Shown in pieces: positions 37,200 to 46,146 of a stretch of 64,000 nucleotides of DNA. Position 1 is the stretch's first letter; each line of letters opens with the position of its first letter. The DNA is from Paraburkholderia nodosa. Lineage in GTDB: Bacteria; Pseudomonadota; Gammaproteobacteria; Burkholderiales; Burkholderiaceae. The DNA is taken from contig NZ_MCNV01000002.1 of assembly GCF_001718195.1 (NCBI RefSeq), positions 599,143 through 663,142 on the forward strand, read 5' to 3'. The notes below the pieces were generated by a model. It was not told the DNA's origin. It searched no databases and saw only the letters and a list, made by a program, of their open reading frames with translations. The position numbers and the translations under genes are program-made.

Positions 37200-38459
37200 T
37201 CAATTCGACGTACAGGCGCACGGGGACGCGCGCGGCATGCTGCGCACCGTGACGGCCCAGAACACGAGCGCCAGCAAACTCACGGCCGCGCCCAGCGTAC
37301 ACACACCATGCCAGCCCGCCGCGGCATACGTCGCCGTCGTGCCGATCGCGCCCAGCCCGCTGCCAACCGCATAGAACAGCATGTATAGACTCACGAGCCG
37401 GCTATGCAGTTGCGCGCTGCTGCGAAAAATCAGGCTTTGATTGGTCACGTGCAGCGCCTGGCCGCCGAGATCGAGCAGCACGATGCCGACCAGCAGCATC
37501 CATAGCGAGTGTCCCAGCATCGAGAGCGGCCACCACGCCAGCAACAGCAGCGCCAGCGCGGCCGCACTGGTGCGCTGGCCCCAACCCCGGTCGGCCCAGT
37601 GGCCCGCGCGCGCAGCGGCCAGCGCGCCCGCCGCCCCGGCTATGCCGAAGGCCCCGATCGCCGTATGAGAAAAATTGTAGGGCGGCGCACTCAACGGCAG
37701 CACCAACGCGCTCCAGAAGATATTGAGGGTCGCGAACATCAGCAGCGCGAGCACGCCGCGCGTCTGCAGCACGCGATCCGAGCGCAGCAACGCGAACATC
37801 GAGATGATCAGTTGTACATAGCTCATCGTGCCTGGCTCACCGCGTGCCAGTTTCGGAAGCCGGCGCCACAGCGGCACGGCCAGGGCGAGCATGACGGCGG
37901 CGGAACAGCCATACACGCCGCGCCAACCGGCAAGATCGCTCACGCCGCCGGAGAACACGCGAGCCAGCAGCAGGCCGATGAACACGCCACTGCCCGCTGC
38001 GCCCACCACGCGCCCGCGCTCGTCGGGCGCGGCGGCGGCCGCCGCATAGGCGATCAAACCCTGCGTCATGGCCGTGCCGAGCATACCCACACCGAGCATG
38101 CCGGCCAGCAGCACCGTTACGGATCGCGCGAGACCGACCACGCCCAACGCGCCCGCCAGTGCCAGCAATTGCACGATCATCAGGCGGCTACGCTCTACCC
38201 TGTCGCCCAACGGCACGAGTAGCAGCAGCGCCAGCGCGCAACCGGCCTGCGTCGCCGTGACCACGCCGCCAACCGCGGCGCGCGTGATGCCGAAATCGCG
38301 CGCCAGGGCGTCCAGCAAGGGCTGCGCATAGTAGACATTGGCGACGCTCAAACCGCTGGCTACGGCGAACAGCAGTACGAGGCCGCGCGAAAACGGCGCG
38401 CGCGGCTGCACGGGAGCGCCGCGGGCCGGCGTTGCAAGCGCAACGGAATCCGCCTCCAT
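37200..38459 (-). CDS. MFS transporter (drug/metabolite exporter type)
   Basis: This 419-residue, 12-helix carrier starts at the ATG at 38459. It resembles YnfM/arabinose-efflux-type MFS proteins: SGLSVANVYYAQPLLDALARDFG in helix 1, PLGDRVERSRLM in the first cytoplasmic loop and GVFIGLLLARVFSGG in helix 5. It is first in an operon with the PLP decarboxylase. The divergent HxlR gene, 118 bp away, probably controls it. Confidence 0.88.
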   Translation of the reverse strand: MEADSVALATPARGAPVQPRAPFSRGLVLLFAVASGLSVANVYYAQPLLDALARDFGITRAAVGGVVTATQAGCALALLLLVPLGDRVERSRLMIVQLLALAGALGVVGLARSVTVLLAGMLGVGMLGTAMTQGLIAYAAAAAAPDERGRVVGAAGSGVFIGLLLARVFSGGVSDLAGWRGVYGCSAAVMLALAVPLWRRLPKLARGEPGTMSYVQLIISMFALLRSDRVLQTRGVLALLMFATLNIFWSALVLPLSAPPYNFSHTAIGAFGIAGAAGALAAARAGHWADRGWGQRTSAAALALLLLAWWPLSMLGHSLWMLLVGIVLLDLGGQALHVTNQSLIFRSSAQLHSRLVSLYMLFYAVGSGLGAIGTTATYAAAGWHGVCTLGAAVSLLALVFWAVTVRSMPRASPCACTSN

Positions 38460-38577
38460 GATCTTCAATCCAGTTTCAAAACAAAACTGATTGAATGGTA
38501 TGTCGACTGGTTTTAAAATGCAACTACGTGAGGCGTACGCATTACGTCAATACGTTCCAGCAAGAGAGAGAATCGCC

Positions 38578-39024
38578 ATGGCAAGCCGCAAATCCATGCA
38601 GAAGGAAACCTGCCCCGTCGCGCGCTCGGTCGACGTGATCGGCGACCGGTGGTCGCTGATGATCCTGCGCGATGTCTTCGACGGCATTCACCGCTTCGGT
38701 GACATTCAGCGCAATCTGGGCGTGGCGCGCAATATTCTGTCCGGCCGTTTGAGCCATCTGGTCGAGGCCGGCATTCTCGAAACCCGGCCTGCCTCCGACG
38801 GCACGACCTATCAGGAGTACGTGCTAACGAAGAAAGGGGAAAGTCTCTTCCCCGTGATCGTCGCGCTTCAGCAGTGGGGCGAGCGCCATTTGTTCGAGCG
38901 CGGCGAACGGCATTCGTGGTTGATCGACAAAGCAACGGGCAAGCCGTTGCTGTCGATGTTTCCGCAGACCTGCGAAGGGCACGCGCTCGCCCCTCACGAC
39001 ACCGTGGTCAAGAAGCCCGCATAA
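38578..39024 (+). CDS. HxlR-family transcriptional regulator
   Basis: The 148-residue regulator starts at the ATG at 38578, after GAGAGAA. The HxlR domain is clear: CPVARSVDVIGDRWSLMILRDVFDGIHRFGDIQ, NLGVARNILSGRLSHLVEAGILE, then VLTKKGESLFPVIVALQQWG. These winged-helix proteins usually sense reactive small molecules. The divergent MFS-decarboxylase operon is its likely target. The intergenic region contains CCAGT and ACTGG arms about 40 bp apart, a possible but weak dyad. Confidence 0.92.
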   Translation: MASRKSMQKETCPVARSVDVIGDRWSLMILRDVFDGIHRFGDIQRNLGVARNILSGRLSHLVEAGILETRPASDGTTYQEYVLTKKGESLFPVIVALQQWGERHLFERGERHSWLIDKATGKPLLSMFPQTCEGHALAPHDTVVKKPA

Positions 39025-39036
39025 CGCCCGCCCGGC

Positions 39037-40437
39037 TTACATGGCCGGGTCGATGGGCGAAGGCGGCGCGCCGCGTTCCTCGATGGCCTGGCCAGCCAGC
39101 AGACACAGGTCTTCGCGGAAGTGCCCGGCGACGATCTGCACGCCAACCGGCACGTCCTTCACCATCCCCGTCGAAACGACGAGCCCCGGCAAGCCCATCG
39201 CGGGCAATGCGCGCATGGTCAGCTGGGCGTCCCACACCCGCTGGAATCCCGCCGCGCCCTGCATGTCAAGGTTATCGGGGAACGGCAGTTCGCCCGAAAC
39301 CGGCAGCAGCAGCACGGGATATTCCACAAGGAACAAGCGCCATGCGCGCGTGAGCGTCGTGCGGCGCACCAGCGACGGGACCACCACGTTCTCGGGCATC
39401 GCCGCGACCTTGGCGCGCACGCCGTCCACCACCGCCTGCGCGCCCGGGTCGCCGTCACGCGCCACGGCGTCGGCGAGCGCCGGGAAGCCGTCGCCGAGCC
39501 ACAGGCGTTCCTGCACTTCGCCGGCGTCACGCAGGAGCGGCACGTCGTCGATCTGCTCGACCGTCCAGCCCGCGTCGGCGAGTCGGCGGCCGGCGTCGAG
39601 CAAAGCATCCTCCACCTCCTTCGTGATGCTCATGCCGCCCGGGCGCAGGCAGAGTGCCGCGCGCCGCGGCACGTCGGGCCCGATGAGCGGCGCCGGCGTC
39701 CACCACGGGTCGCGCAGGTCGGGCGCGGCAAGCGCCGCGAGCGCCACGCGCAGGTCCTCGACCGTACGCGCCATCGGGCCCGCGCCCGACATCATCTGCG
39801 CGCCGATCGGCCGCTCGGGCGACGACGCGTTGAACGCCGGCACCCGCCCGATGCTGGGCCGCAGGCCATGCACGCCGCACGCATAGGCCGGGTAGCGCAC
39901 CGAGCCGCCAATGTCGGTGCCGAGCGCGATATGCCCGATGCCGGCCGTGACCGCCGCCGCCGCACCGCCGCTCGAGCCGCCCGGCGTGAGCGATGCGTTG
40001 CGCGGGTTCTTCGTATGCCCGTGGACCTGGTTGCTCGTGAACCAGCGCAGCGCGAAGGTCGGCGAATTGGTGCGGCCGAGCAGCACCGCGCCCGCGCGCA
40101 CGAGGTTTTCGACGGCCGGGCTGTTGACCTGCGCGATCAGATCCTTTTGCAGGCGCGTGCCGTTGGTCGTCGCGAAGCCCGCCTGGTCGATGTTGATCTT
40201 CGTAGTGACGGGCACCCCCGCGAGCGGCCCCGGGTCTTCGCCGCGCGCTATCGCCGCGTCGATTCTGTCGGCCTGGTCGACGACCCATTCGGGACGGTAG
40301 TCGATCACCGCGTTGATGAGCGGATTGACGGCTTCGAGACGATCGAGCGCGGCCTTCGCGGCCTCGCGTGCCGAGACCTCGCGCGCGCGAACCCGCTTGG
40401 CGAGTTCAGTTGCGGATAAACGCCATAGTTCAGTCAC
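39037..40437 (-). CDS. Amidase (amidase-signature family)
   Basis: This 466-residue enzyme starts with GTG at 40437 after GGAGGG. The Ser-cisSer-Lys triad is complete: Lys80 (VPVTTKINID), Ser155 in LTPGGSSGGAAAA and Ser179 in GTDIGGSVR. The family hydrolyses a wide range of amides; GatA-type transamidation is unlikely because no gatB or gatC is present. It is the second gene of an operon with an MFS carrier (43-bp gap), suggesting uptake and hydrolysis of an external amide. It is convergent with the HxlR gene, 12 bp away. Confidence 0.92.
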   Translation of the reverse strand: MTELWRLSATELAKRVRAREVSAREAAKAALDRLEAVNPLINAVIDYRPEWVVDQADRIDAAIARGEDPGPLAGVPVTTKINIDQAGFATTNGTRLQKDLIAQVNSPAVENLVRAGAVLLGRTNSPTFALRWFTSNQVHGHTKNPRNASLTPGGSSGGAAAAVTAGIGHIALGTDIGGSVRYPAYACGVHGLRPSIGRVPAFNASSPERPIGAQMMSGAGPMARTVEDLRVALAALAAPDLRDPWWTPAPLIGPDVPRRAALCLRPGGMSITKEVEDALLDAGRRLADAGWTVEQIDDVPLLRDAGEVQERLWLGDGFPALADAVARDGDPGAQAVVDGVRAKVAAMPENVVVPSLVRRTTLTRAWRLFLVEYPVLLLPVSGELPFPDNLDMQGAAGFQRVWDAQLTMRALPAMGLPGLVVSTGMVKDVPVGVQIVAGHFREDLCLLAGQAIEERGAPPSPIDPAM

Positions 40438-40480
40438 GATCCCTCCGGTTCGTTAGGAAATTAAGAGTGGCCAGGCCTGT

Positions 40481-41734
40481 TCAGGCGCTGGCCGATAACG
40501 TCTCGACACGCTGCCGGTCGCGCAGAACCGCCAGCGCGAGCGCCGCGAGTCCGCATGCCGCGATGAGCGCGAGCAGCGCCGCGCGGCCGCCGTGCACCAG
40601 CACCCAGCCGCCGACGGTCGGAAACCCGAACGCACCGACGAAGTACGCCGCGACGAACCACGTGAGCGCGGCGCGGCGGTGCGTGGCGACGGAGTCGTTG
40701 ACGGCCTGAAGCTGGACGATCGGGTAAGCGAGCCCGTACCCGGTGCCCAGCAGCACCGCGGCCGCCGATTGAAACAGCACGTGAAACGGCACGACGAACA
40801 TCGCCGCGCTGCCCATCACCATCATGACGAGCAGCACTTTCGTCGCGGTTTCGGAGCGCATCTTGATGACCACGCGCGAGAGCAGCCAGCGCGTGGCGAT
40901 GACCGTCACCGTGTAGACGCTGAAGAAGGTCGTCGCCTTCGCCTCGGTGCCTTGCACGAGCGACATCTGGAACGTCATGAGGCCCGAGAACACGCAGCCG
41001 CCCAGCGCGATGATGACGATGGGATACACCGCGCGCGTGCGGGCGATCACGCCCATCTTCAGGAGCCACGGGTCCGGCGAGGCCGGTTCTTGCGTCGCGG
41101 TACTGGAGCGCACGTGCGGCGCGAGCCGGCCGAACAGCTCGAGCAGGACGGCCGCCAGCACGCACAGGCCGCCGATCGTGTAGAGCACGCCGCCAAGCGG
41201 CATGCGCCAGAAGCGGATCGCAAAGCCCGCCAGCGCCGGACTGGCGCCGATGCCCGTCATCTGCATGGTGGCGAAGCGCAGGAACCACAGGCCGCGCTCG
41301 GCGTCGTTCGTGCGCTCGGCGAGCGCCATGGGCGCGGCGAGGCAGAACGCGCCCCAGCCGAACCCCACGAGGAAGCCGGGCACGACGTCGAAGCTGCTCA
41401 CCTGCTCGACGAGCGCGAAACTCACCACGCCCGCGCCCACGCAGAGCGCCGCGAGCGCGGCCATGCGCGCCGCGCCCACATGCTGGGCGACCCAGCCCGT
41501 GAGCGAGACGCCCACGAAGGTGCCGAGCGCCGCGCCCGCGAGCGCCACGCCGGTGTTGATGTCGTTCCCGCCGATGGCGCGCACGTGCATGGAGAACAGG
41601 AACGTCGCGCCATAGCCTGCCGATGCGAGCAGGACGCCGACGAGCATGATGAGGGCACTGAATGGGCGCACGGCGGGCCTTCCGGACGATGACGGAAGTG
41701 TGCAGATTATCAGTCCCTGTGCCCAGCGTTGCAT
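40481..41734 (-). CDS. MFS transporter
   Basis: This 417-residue carrier with about 12 helices has a GGAG site 8 nt before its ATG. The N-terminal half has ASAGYGATFLFSMHVRAIGGNDINTG and the loop GWVAQHVGAARMAALAAL. It resembles YfcJ/AraJ-like MFS proteins of unknown substrate. It precedes the amidase gene and probably imports its substrate, though export cannot be ruled out. Confidence 0.85.
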   Translation of the reverse strand: MQRWAQGLIICTLPSSSGRPAVRPFSALIMLVGVLLASAGYGATFLFSMHVRAIGGNDINTGVALAGAALGTFVGVSLTGWVAQHVGAARMAALAALCVGAGVVSFALVEQVSSFDVVPGFLVGFGWGAFCLAAPMALAERTNDAERGLWFLRFATMQMTGIGASPALAGFAIRFWRMPLGGVLYTIGGLCVLAAVLLELFGRLAPHVRSSTATQEPASPDPWLLKMGVIARTRAVYPIVIIALGGCVFSGLMTFQMSLVQGTEAKATTFFSVYTVTVIATRWLLSRVVIKMRSETATKVLLVMMVMGSAAMFVVPFHVLFQSAAAVLLGTGYGLAYPIVQLQAVNDSVATHRRAALTWFVAAYFVGAFGFPTVGGWVLVHGGRAALLALIAACGLAALALAVLRDRQRVETLSASA

Positions 41735-41820
41735 TCAGGTGCTCCTCGGGTGCGATGTCGGCGGCGGGCGAGCGGTCGCGCGAGTCGAAGCGCTTCCACC
41801 GCACGGCCGAGGCGGGCCGG

Positions 41821-42609
41821 TTACTTGACGTCCTGCTGCGCGTGTTCCGCCGCGTCGATGATCGCGTCGGCCACGGCCTTCGGCTGGCTCAGCATCGAGA
41901 CGTGGCTGCCGTTCACTTGTGTCACCTTTGCGCCGATGTGCTTCGCCATCGATTCCTGCAGCGCGGGGGCGATCATGCGGTCGCGCGCCGTCACGACGAA
42001 ATACGAAGGCTTGTCGTGCCACGCGGCCTGCGTGACCTTCTGCGAGAGGGCGCCGCTGAACCACGGGCCCTGGGTCGCCGCCACGATGCGTTGCTGCGCG
42101 GGCGGCAGGTCGGGCGCGAAGTCCTCGCGGATCGCCTTGTCCGAAAGCGTCAGGTAGCCCGCCGAGTCCTTGCGCAGTTCGCTTGCCCAGGGCGCGTCCG
42201 GCTGGCCCTGGGTGATATCGGCGATCGACTGGCCGTTGTCGGGCGCGAAGGCCGCCACGTACACGAGCGACTTCACCTTCTCGTCGTTGCCGGCTTCGCT
42301 GATCACGACGCCTGCCCACGAGTGGCCGACCAGCACGACCGGGCCCTTCTGCTGCTCGATCACGCGCTTCGTTGCGGCAGCGTCGTCGGCGAGCGAGCTG
42401 AGCGGGTTCTGCACGGCGACGACGTGCAGGCCGCGCGCTTCGAGGAGCGGAATCACGCGGTTCCAGCTGGAGCCGTCGGCGAACGCGCCGTGCACCAGCA
42501 CGACGTTGGTGCCTTTCAGGTCCTGCGGCGGCGCGGCATGCGCCGCTTGCAGCGCGAAGAGGCCGCCGAGGAACGCCACGGACGTAAAAATCTGCTTGAT
42601 CGAAGCCAT
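41821..42609 (-). CDS. Secreted alpha/beta hydrolase
   Basis: This 262-residue protein has a Sec signal peptide (cleavage near QAAHAAPP, residue 26). The fold signature is NVVLVHGAFADGSSWNRVIP, with the nucleophile elbow VLVGHSWAGVVIS (Ser97), then TARDRMI (acid) and NGSHVSML (His). It resembles EstC/salicylate-esterase-like periplasmic hydrolases. It lies 51 bp downstream of a DUF4148 gene in an operon that starts from the repeated promoter module at 43115-43212. Confidence 0.9.
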   Translation of the reverse strand: MASIKQIFTSVAFLGGLFALQAAHAAPPQDLKGTNVVLVHGAFADGSSWNRVIPLLEARGLHVVAVQNPLSSLADDAAATKRVIEQQKGPVVLVGHSWAGVVISEAGNDEKVKSLVYVAAFAPDNGQSIADITQGQPDAPWASELRKDSAGYLTLSDKAIREDFAPDLPPAQQRIVAATQGPWFSGALSQKVTQAAWHDKPSYFVVTARDRMIAPALQESMAKHIGAKVTQVNGSHVSMLSQPKAVADAIIDAAEHAQQDVK

Positions 42610-42660
42610 CGTTTTTCTCTCTTCTCTTATCGGGTCGTTCGGTGGGTCGGGAAAGGCGGA

Positions 42661-43026
42661 TTACGAATGCGCGTAGATCGGGCCGAGGCCGGGGATATCG
42701 TCCTGCGCAGCGCGCGCGGCGTTCGTGCCGTTCATGGCGTGATGCGGCTTGCGCGGAGCGGACGCATCGGACGAACCGGCCGTCACACCGCCATACGACG
42801 GCGAAGCGGCTTGCTGCGCGACCTGCGTGGCTTCCACGCGCGCCAGCGCGGCCTGGATGTTGCGCGGGTATTGGGTTTCGTCGGCGGCCGGGTTGTAGCC
42901 GGCTTTCTGCAGCTGCACGAGTTCGGCGCGCACCTGCGCACGGGTGACGGGCTCGTTCGACTGAGCGAACGACAGAACCGGGGCGGCGGCAACAGCGGCG
43001 AGGGCGAGGAGTTTGAGGGCTTTCAT
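42661..43026 (-). CDS. DUF4148-domain secreted protein
   Basis: This 121-residue protein starts at the ATG at 43026, after GGAGAA. A signal peptide ends near LSFAQS. The DUF4148 core is EPVTRAQVRAELVQLQKAGYNPAADETQYPRNIQ, followed by a flexible Gly/Ser-rich tail. The family is largely restricted to Burkholderiaceae and has no known function. It is first in an operon with a secreted hydrolase. Three other DUF4148-like sequences lie in the next 12 kb (48718, 50848, 54645). Confidence 0.9.
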   Translation of the reverse strand: MKALKLLALAAVAAAPVLSFAQSNEPVTRAQVRAELVQLQKAGYNPAADETQYPRNIQAALARVEATQVAQQAASPSYGGVTAGSSDASAPRKPHHAMNGTNAARAAQDDIPGLGPIYAHS

Positions 43027-43114
43027 GACGTTCTCCAAAGAGGAATGAGGTAGACAGCGATCGGGTTCAAACCGGGTTCAGTTCAGCGCGAGGGGTGTAT
43101 CGAGCTGGCGTAGG

Positions 43115-43212
43115 TGTATTTGAACGTCCCGATGTATCTGCCGTGTTTCCATTTGGGGCGCGGTTTGCATATGAACGTGTCCGAATTGCCCGCAGATACA
43201 TTGCGCTACAAA
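43115..43212 (-). promoter_or_regulatory. Repeated 98-bp promoter module, copy 1 (DUF4148-hydrolase operon)
   Basis: Read on the minus strand it begins TTTGTAGCGCAATGTATC. After 13 nt comes GACACG, 4 nt later TATGCA, then CAGATACAT (35 nt after GACACG), and after 11 nt AATACA. The 45-bp operator part (43166-43210) is a dyad of two direct-repeat pairs. The module ends 88 bp before the DUF4148 start. Spacing matches the other copies exactly. Confidence 0.8.
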
Positions 43213-43297
43213 AAGCCCTCCGCGATGCGCGGCACAGCCATAACGCAAACGCCGCCGGCCCGCGAGGGCACGGCGGCGCGGCGTGGCGTGGCGCTTA

Positions 43298-45130
43298 TCA
43301 GCCGAACGTGAAGCTGTAGACGTGCGCGCCCGGGTCGAGAAAGCGGATCTCGAAGGTGTGATCTCCAATGCGGCCGGACTGCCGCACGAGCTGATACAGG
43401 CGCGCGCTGGTGGCGACGCCGGTGCCGTCCGCTGCGACGTCGGCGCCATGCGCGGCTCCCGGCGGCGCGCCGTCGATGCTGATGCGAAAGCGCGCGGGCT
43501 TGCCGTCGGCAGTGGGCGCGAGCACCAGATGCAGATCGCGCGCATGGAAGCGATAGGCAATGCTCGCCTGCGGCGCGCCCGCCACGGCGGACTCGGCGCC
43601 CACGTTCCACTGCCCGCCGAACGCCCACTGGTTCAAGCCGAGCTGCCCCGGCAACGTGTACGCGGCGGCCGTATCGGCTTGCACGCGCTGCGCGTTCGCA
43701 TTGCCCTGCGCCTCGCGATACCCCACATACGTTTCGCCCGAGCCGATGTCGCGTTGATCCGCGGGAGCCAGCGCGCCGCTTGACTGTGGTGCTGTCGGCG
43801 TGGCGGCGGGCGCGGCGCGGCCGTTGTCGGCCAGCAGTTGCTGGATCGCCTGCTCCGCCTGTGCGTAATCGCCTTCGCCGAAGTGGTGATAGCGCACGCG
43901 CCCCTGAGCATCGACGAGATAGAACGCCGGCCAGTACTGGTTGCCGAAGGCGTTCCAGATGCGGTAGTCGCTGTCCACAGCGACGGGATAGCGGATGTCG
44001 AGATTGGCCAGCGCGCGCTTGACGTTGCCCGTGTCGTGCTCGAAACCGAATTCCGGCGTGTGCACACCGATCACGACGAGGCCGTCGTTACGGTAGCGGT
44101 CGGCCCACGTCTTCAGATACGGCAGGGTTCGCAGGCAATTGATGCACGAATACGTCCAGAAGTTGACCAGCACGACCTTGCCGCGCAGCGCTTCGGGCGT
44201 GAGCGGCGCGGAGTTGAGCCACGCGTTCGCGCCGTCGAGCGCCGGCAGGCGGCCTTCCACCGGAAGATCGACCGCGGGCGCCGGGGCCGGCAGCGACACG
44301 CGCACGATGTGGGCCGCTGGTTCGTCTCGTACCGCTGGACGAGCCTGGGCTACCCGCTCCTCATGACGCGCTGGCTCCGCGCTCGGCGTCTGCCGTGCCG
44401 CAGCGGGGCTCGCAAGCAGATCGACGAGGCGCGCTTCCACGCCATTGGTCGGCGCGCCCGGCACCAGCGCAAGCAGGCGCGTATCCACGCCCAGCGCGAT
44501 CGCGCCGACCGTGAGGAGCACGAGCGCACCCATCGCGCGCCGCACATGCTCGCCCACGCCGAGCGAGCGCTTGAGCGCAGCCATCGCGCGATGGCCGAGG
44601 CCCGCCACCACCGCGAGCGAACTGGCGGCGCCCACGGCATAGGCCGCGAGCGCGGCCCACGTCTGCCAGGTCACGCCGTGGCGGGCCGCGCCGGTGATGA
44701 TGAGTCCGAGGATCGGCCCCGCGCACGGCGCCCACAGCAGGCCCGTCGCGGCGCCGAGCAGCACGGCGGAACCGATGCGGCGCGACGCGCCGTCGTCCTG
44801 CGAGCGCGCCATGAAGCGGTCGGCGAGCACCGTGAGCGGGCCGGAAAGGCGCGTGGCGAGCGCGGGAAAGAGGAGCGCCGCGCCAAACAGCGCGAAGAGC
44901 CCGAGCGCGATCCAGCGGCCGTACTCGCTCAGCTGCGCCGCGCCGTTCAGGCCGGCGGCGCCGAGCCCCGTGAGCAGCGCGAACGTGAGCGCGAGGCCAA
45001 GCAGCATGGGCAGCCGGCCAGTAAGGAAAGGTTCTTCAGAACGTGCGAACACGAACGGCACGACCGGCAGGATGCAGGGGCTCAGGACGGTGAACGCACC
45101 GCCCACGAATGCGATGACGATGAGTAACAT
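43298..45130 (-). CDS. DipZ-like fused CcdA / thioredoxin membrane protein
   Basis: This 610-residue protein has an N-terminal CcdA-type electron-transfer domain of about six helices, with paired cysteines (LSPCILPVVPF near residue 18 and WAPCAGPILG near 137). A Pro/Arg linker (about 240-275) leads to a periplasmic TlpA-like thioredoxin domain with CINC (about residues 326-329) and FGNQYWPAFYLVD. A C-terminal beta-sandwich (from about 445) is typical of mycobacterial DipZ. It should pass reductant from the cytoplasm to periplasmic thiols. It is divergent from a smaller TlpA-like gene, and each has its own copy of the repeated promoter module. Confidence 0.9.
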   Translation of the reverse strand: MLLIVIAFVGGAFTVLSPCILPVVPFVFARSEEPFLTGRLPMLLGLALTFALLTGLGAAGLNGAAQLSEYGRWIALGLFALFGAALLFPALATRLSGPLTVLADRFMARSQDDGASRRIGSAVLLGAATGLLWAPCAGPILGLIITGAARHGVTWQTWAALAAYAVGAASSLAVVAGLGHRAMAALKRSLGVGEHVRRAMGALVLLTVGAIALGVDTRLLALVPGAPTNGVEARLVDLLASPAAARQTPSAEPARHEERVAQARPAVRDEPAAHIVRVSLPAPAPAVDLPVEGRLPALDGANAWLNSAPLTPEALRGKVVLVNFWTYSCINCLRTLPYLKTWADRYRNDGLVVIGVHTPEFGFEHDTGNVKRALANLDIRYPVAVDSDYRIWNAFGNQYWPAFYLVDAQGRVRYHHFGEGDYAQAEQAIQQLLADNGRAAPAATPTAPQSSGALAPADQRDIGSGETYVGYREAQGNANAQRVQADTAAAYTLPGQLGLNQWAFGGQWNVGAESAVAGAPQASIAYRFHARDLHLVLAPTADGKPARFRISIDGAPPGAAHGADVAADGTGVATSARLYQLVRQSGRIGDHTFEIRFLDPGAHVYSFTFG

Positions 45131-45172
45131 GAGTTCGGTCTCCAGACGAATGTCGGCGGACTTGCCATGTGC

Positions 45173-45270
45173 CGTATTTCAGCGCGGGCATGTATCCGGG
45201 GAATGTCCGGAACGCGGGCGTCGTGCATCGTCATGTATCGCGCAGGCGGCTGGATACATAGGGATACAAA
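45173..45270 (-). promoter_or_regulatory. Repeated 98-bp promoter module, copy 2 (DipZ-like gene)
   Basis: The minus strand begins TTTGTATCCCTATGTATC, a perfect TGTATC-N4-TGTATC direct repeat. Then come 13 nt, GATACA, 4 nt, GATGCA, CGGATACAT (35 nt after GATACA), 11 nt and AATACG. The operator part is 45224-45268. It ends 42 bp before the DipZ-like start codon, without overlapping the divergent copy 3 (52 bp away). Confidence 0.85.
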
Positions 45271-45321
45271 CACGCGCACGGCGTGCAGCGGCCCGCGAAG
45301 CTGTGGCCGCGCAGTGGACGA

Positions 45322-45419
45322 TTTGTATCCCTACGTATCGCGTCCCGCCGGCGACACACTACGTTTCAACAGTGCCGCAAGCGGGACACGAGCCAGATAC
45401 GTGGGAGCGGTCCAATACG
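45322..45419 (+). promoter_or_regulatory. Repeated 98-bp promoter module, copy 3 (TlpA-like gene)
   Basis: The plus strand begins TTTGTATCCCTACGTATC. Then come 13 nt, GACACA, 4 nt, GTTTCA, CAGATACGT (35 nt after GACACA), 11 nt and AATACG. The operator part is 45324-45368. It ends only 27 bp before the ATG at 45447, so AATACG could lie in a promoter -10 region. Together with copy 2 it fills the 316-bp divergent region. Confidence 0.85.
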
Positions 45420-45446
45420 CTCGTCGTCCACACAAGGAGAACTCTC

Positions 45447-46010
45447 ATGATCTCTCGTCTCAAGATAGCCGCTGTTGCCATCGGCCTCGCTGCCACCGCC
45501 GGGCTCGCCGCGTACGCTTCGGGCGAAGCGCCGTCGGGCGGCTCGGCCGCGCTGCAGACCGGCGCGCAGGCGCCCGACTTCACCGGCGTCAACAACTGGC
45601 TCAACAGCCCGCCGCTCGACCTCAAGCAACTGCACGGCAAGGTCGTGCTCGTCGACTTCTGGACCTTCGACTGCATCAACTGCGCGCACACTATCCCGCA
45701 CATCAAGGAGCTGGACGCGCGCTATCGCGACAAGGGTCTCCTGGTGGTCGGCGTGCATACGCCCGAATATTCGTTCGAGCGCGACACCGGCAACCTGCAG
45801 AAGGCGATCAAGCAATACGGCATTACGTACCCTGTCGCGCAGGACAACGGTTACGCGACGTGGAACGCCTATGGCAATCAGTACTGGCCGGCGGTCTACC
45901 TCATCGACCAGAACGGCAAGCTCGTTTATACCCACTTCGGCGAGGGCGACTACGCGCAGACCGAGCAGAAAGTTCGCGATCTGCTGGGCATTCAGGGCAA
46001 GCAGGGATGA
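45447..46010 (+). CDS. TlpA-like periplasmic thioredoxin-family protein
   Basis: The 187-residue protein starts at the ATG at 45447 after AAGGAGA. It has an N-terminal signal or anchor helix, then a redoxin domain with the active site FWTFDCINCAHT (Cys pair near residues 75-78), VVGVHTPEYSFERD and AYGNQYWPAVYLID. This domain is very similar to the thioredoxin part of the DipZ-like protein encoded divergently, so the two may exchange electrons or act on the same periplasmic thiols. Confidence 0.92.
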   Translation: MISRLKIAAVAIGLAATAGLAAYASGEAPSGGSAALQTGAQAPDFTGVNNWLNSPPLDLKQLHGKVVLVDFWTFDCINCAHTIPHIKELDARYRDKGLLVVGVHTPEYSFERDTGNLQKAIKQYGITYPVAQDNGYATWNAYGNQYWPAVYLIDQNGKLVYTHFGEGDYAQTEQKVRDLLGIQGKQG

Positions 46011-46146
46011 TCGGCGGGCGCGGCGCCGCTCCGGCTGGCGGGGCGGCGGCGATCACGCGCTTGCCCGCGTTGATCCGGCAGCAGCGCGCGAAGAGACCGA
46101 CTATACGCGTAACATGCGAGCGTACCCGCAAAAACGGAGAAGACCG

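Noticed and set aside
38460..38577. CCAGT...ACTGG arms between the MFS and HxlR genes as an HxlR operator
   Set aside because: The arms are only 5 bp and about 40 bp apart. This is too weak to list as a site, although some operator must be in this interval.
40461..41804. Minus-strand 447-codon frame overlapping the MFS gene
   Set aside because: Wrong phase. The alternative frame encodes a 12-helix MFS protein with a good ribosome-binding site.
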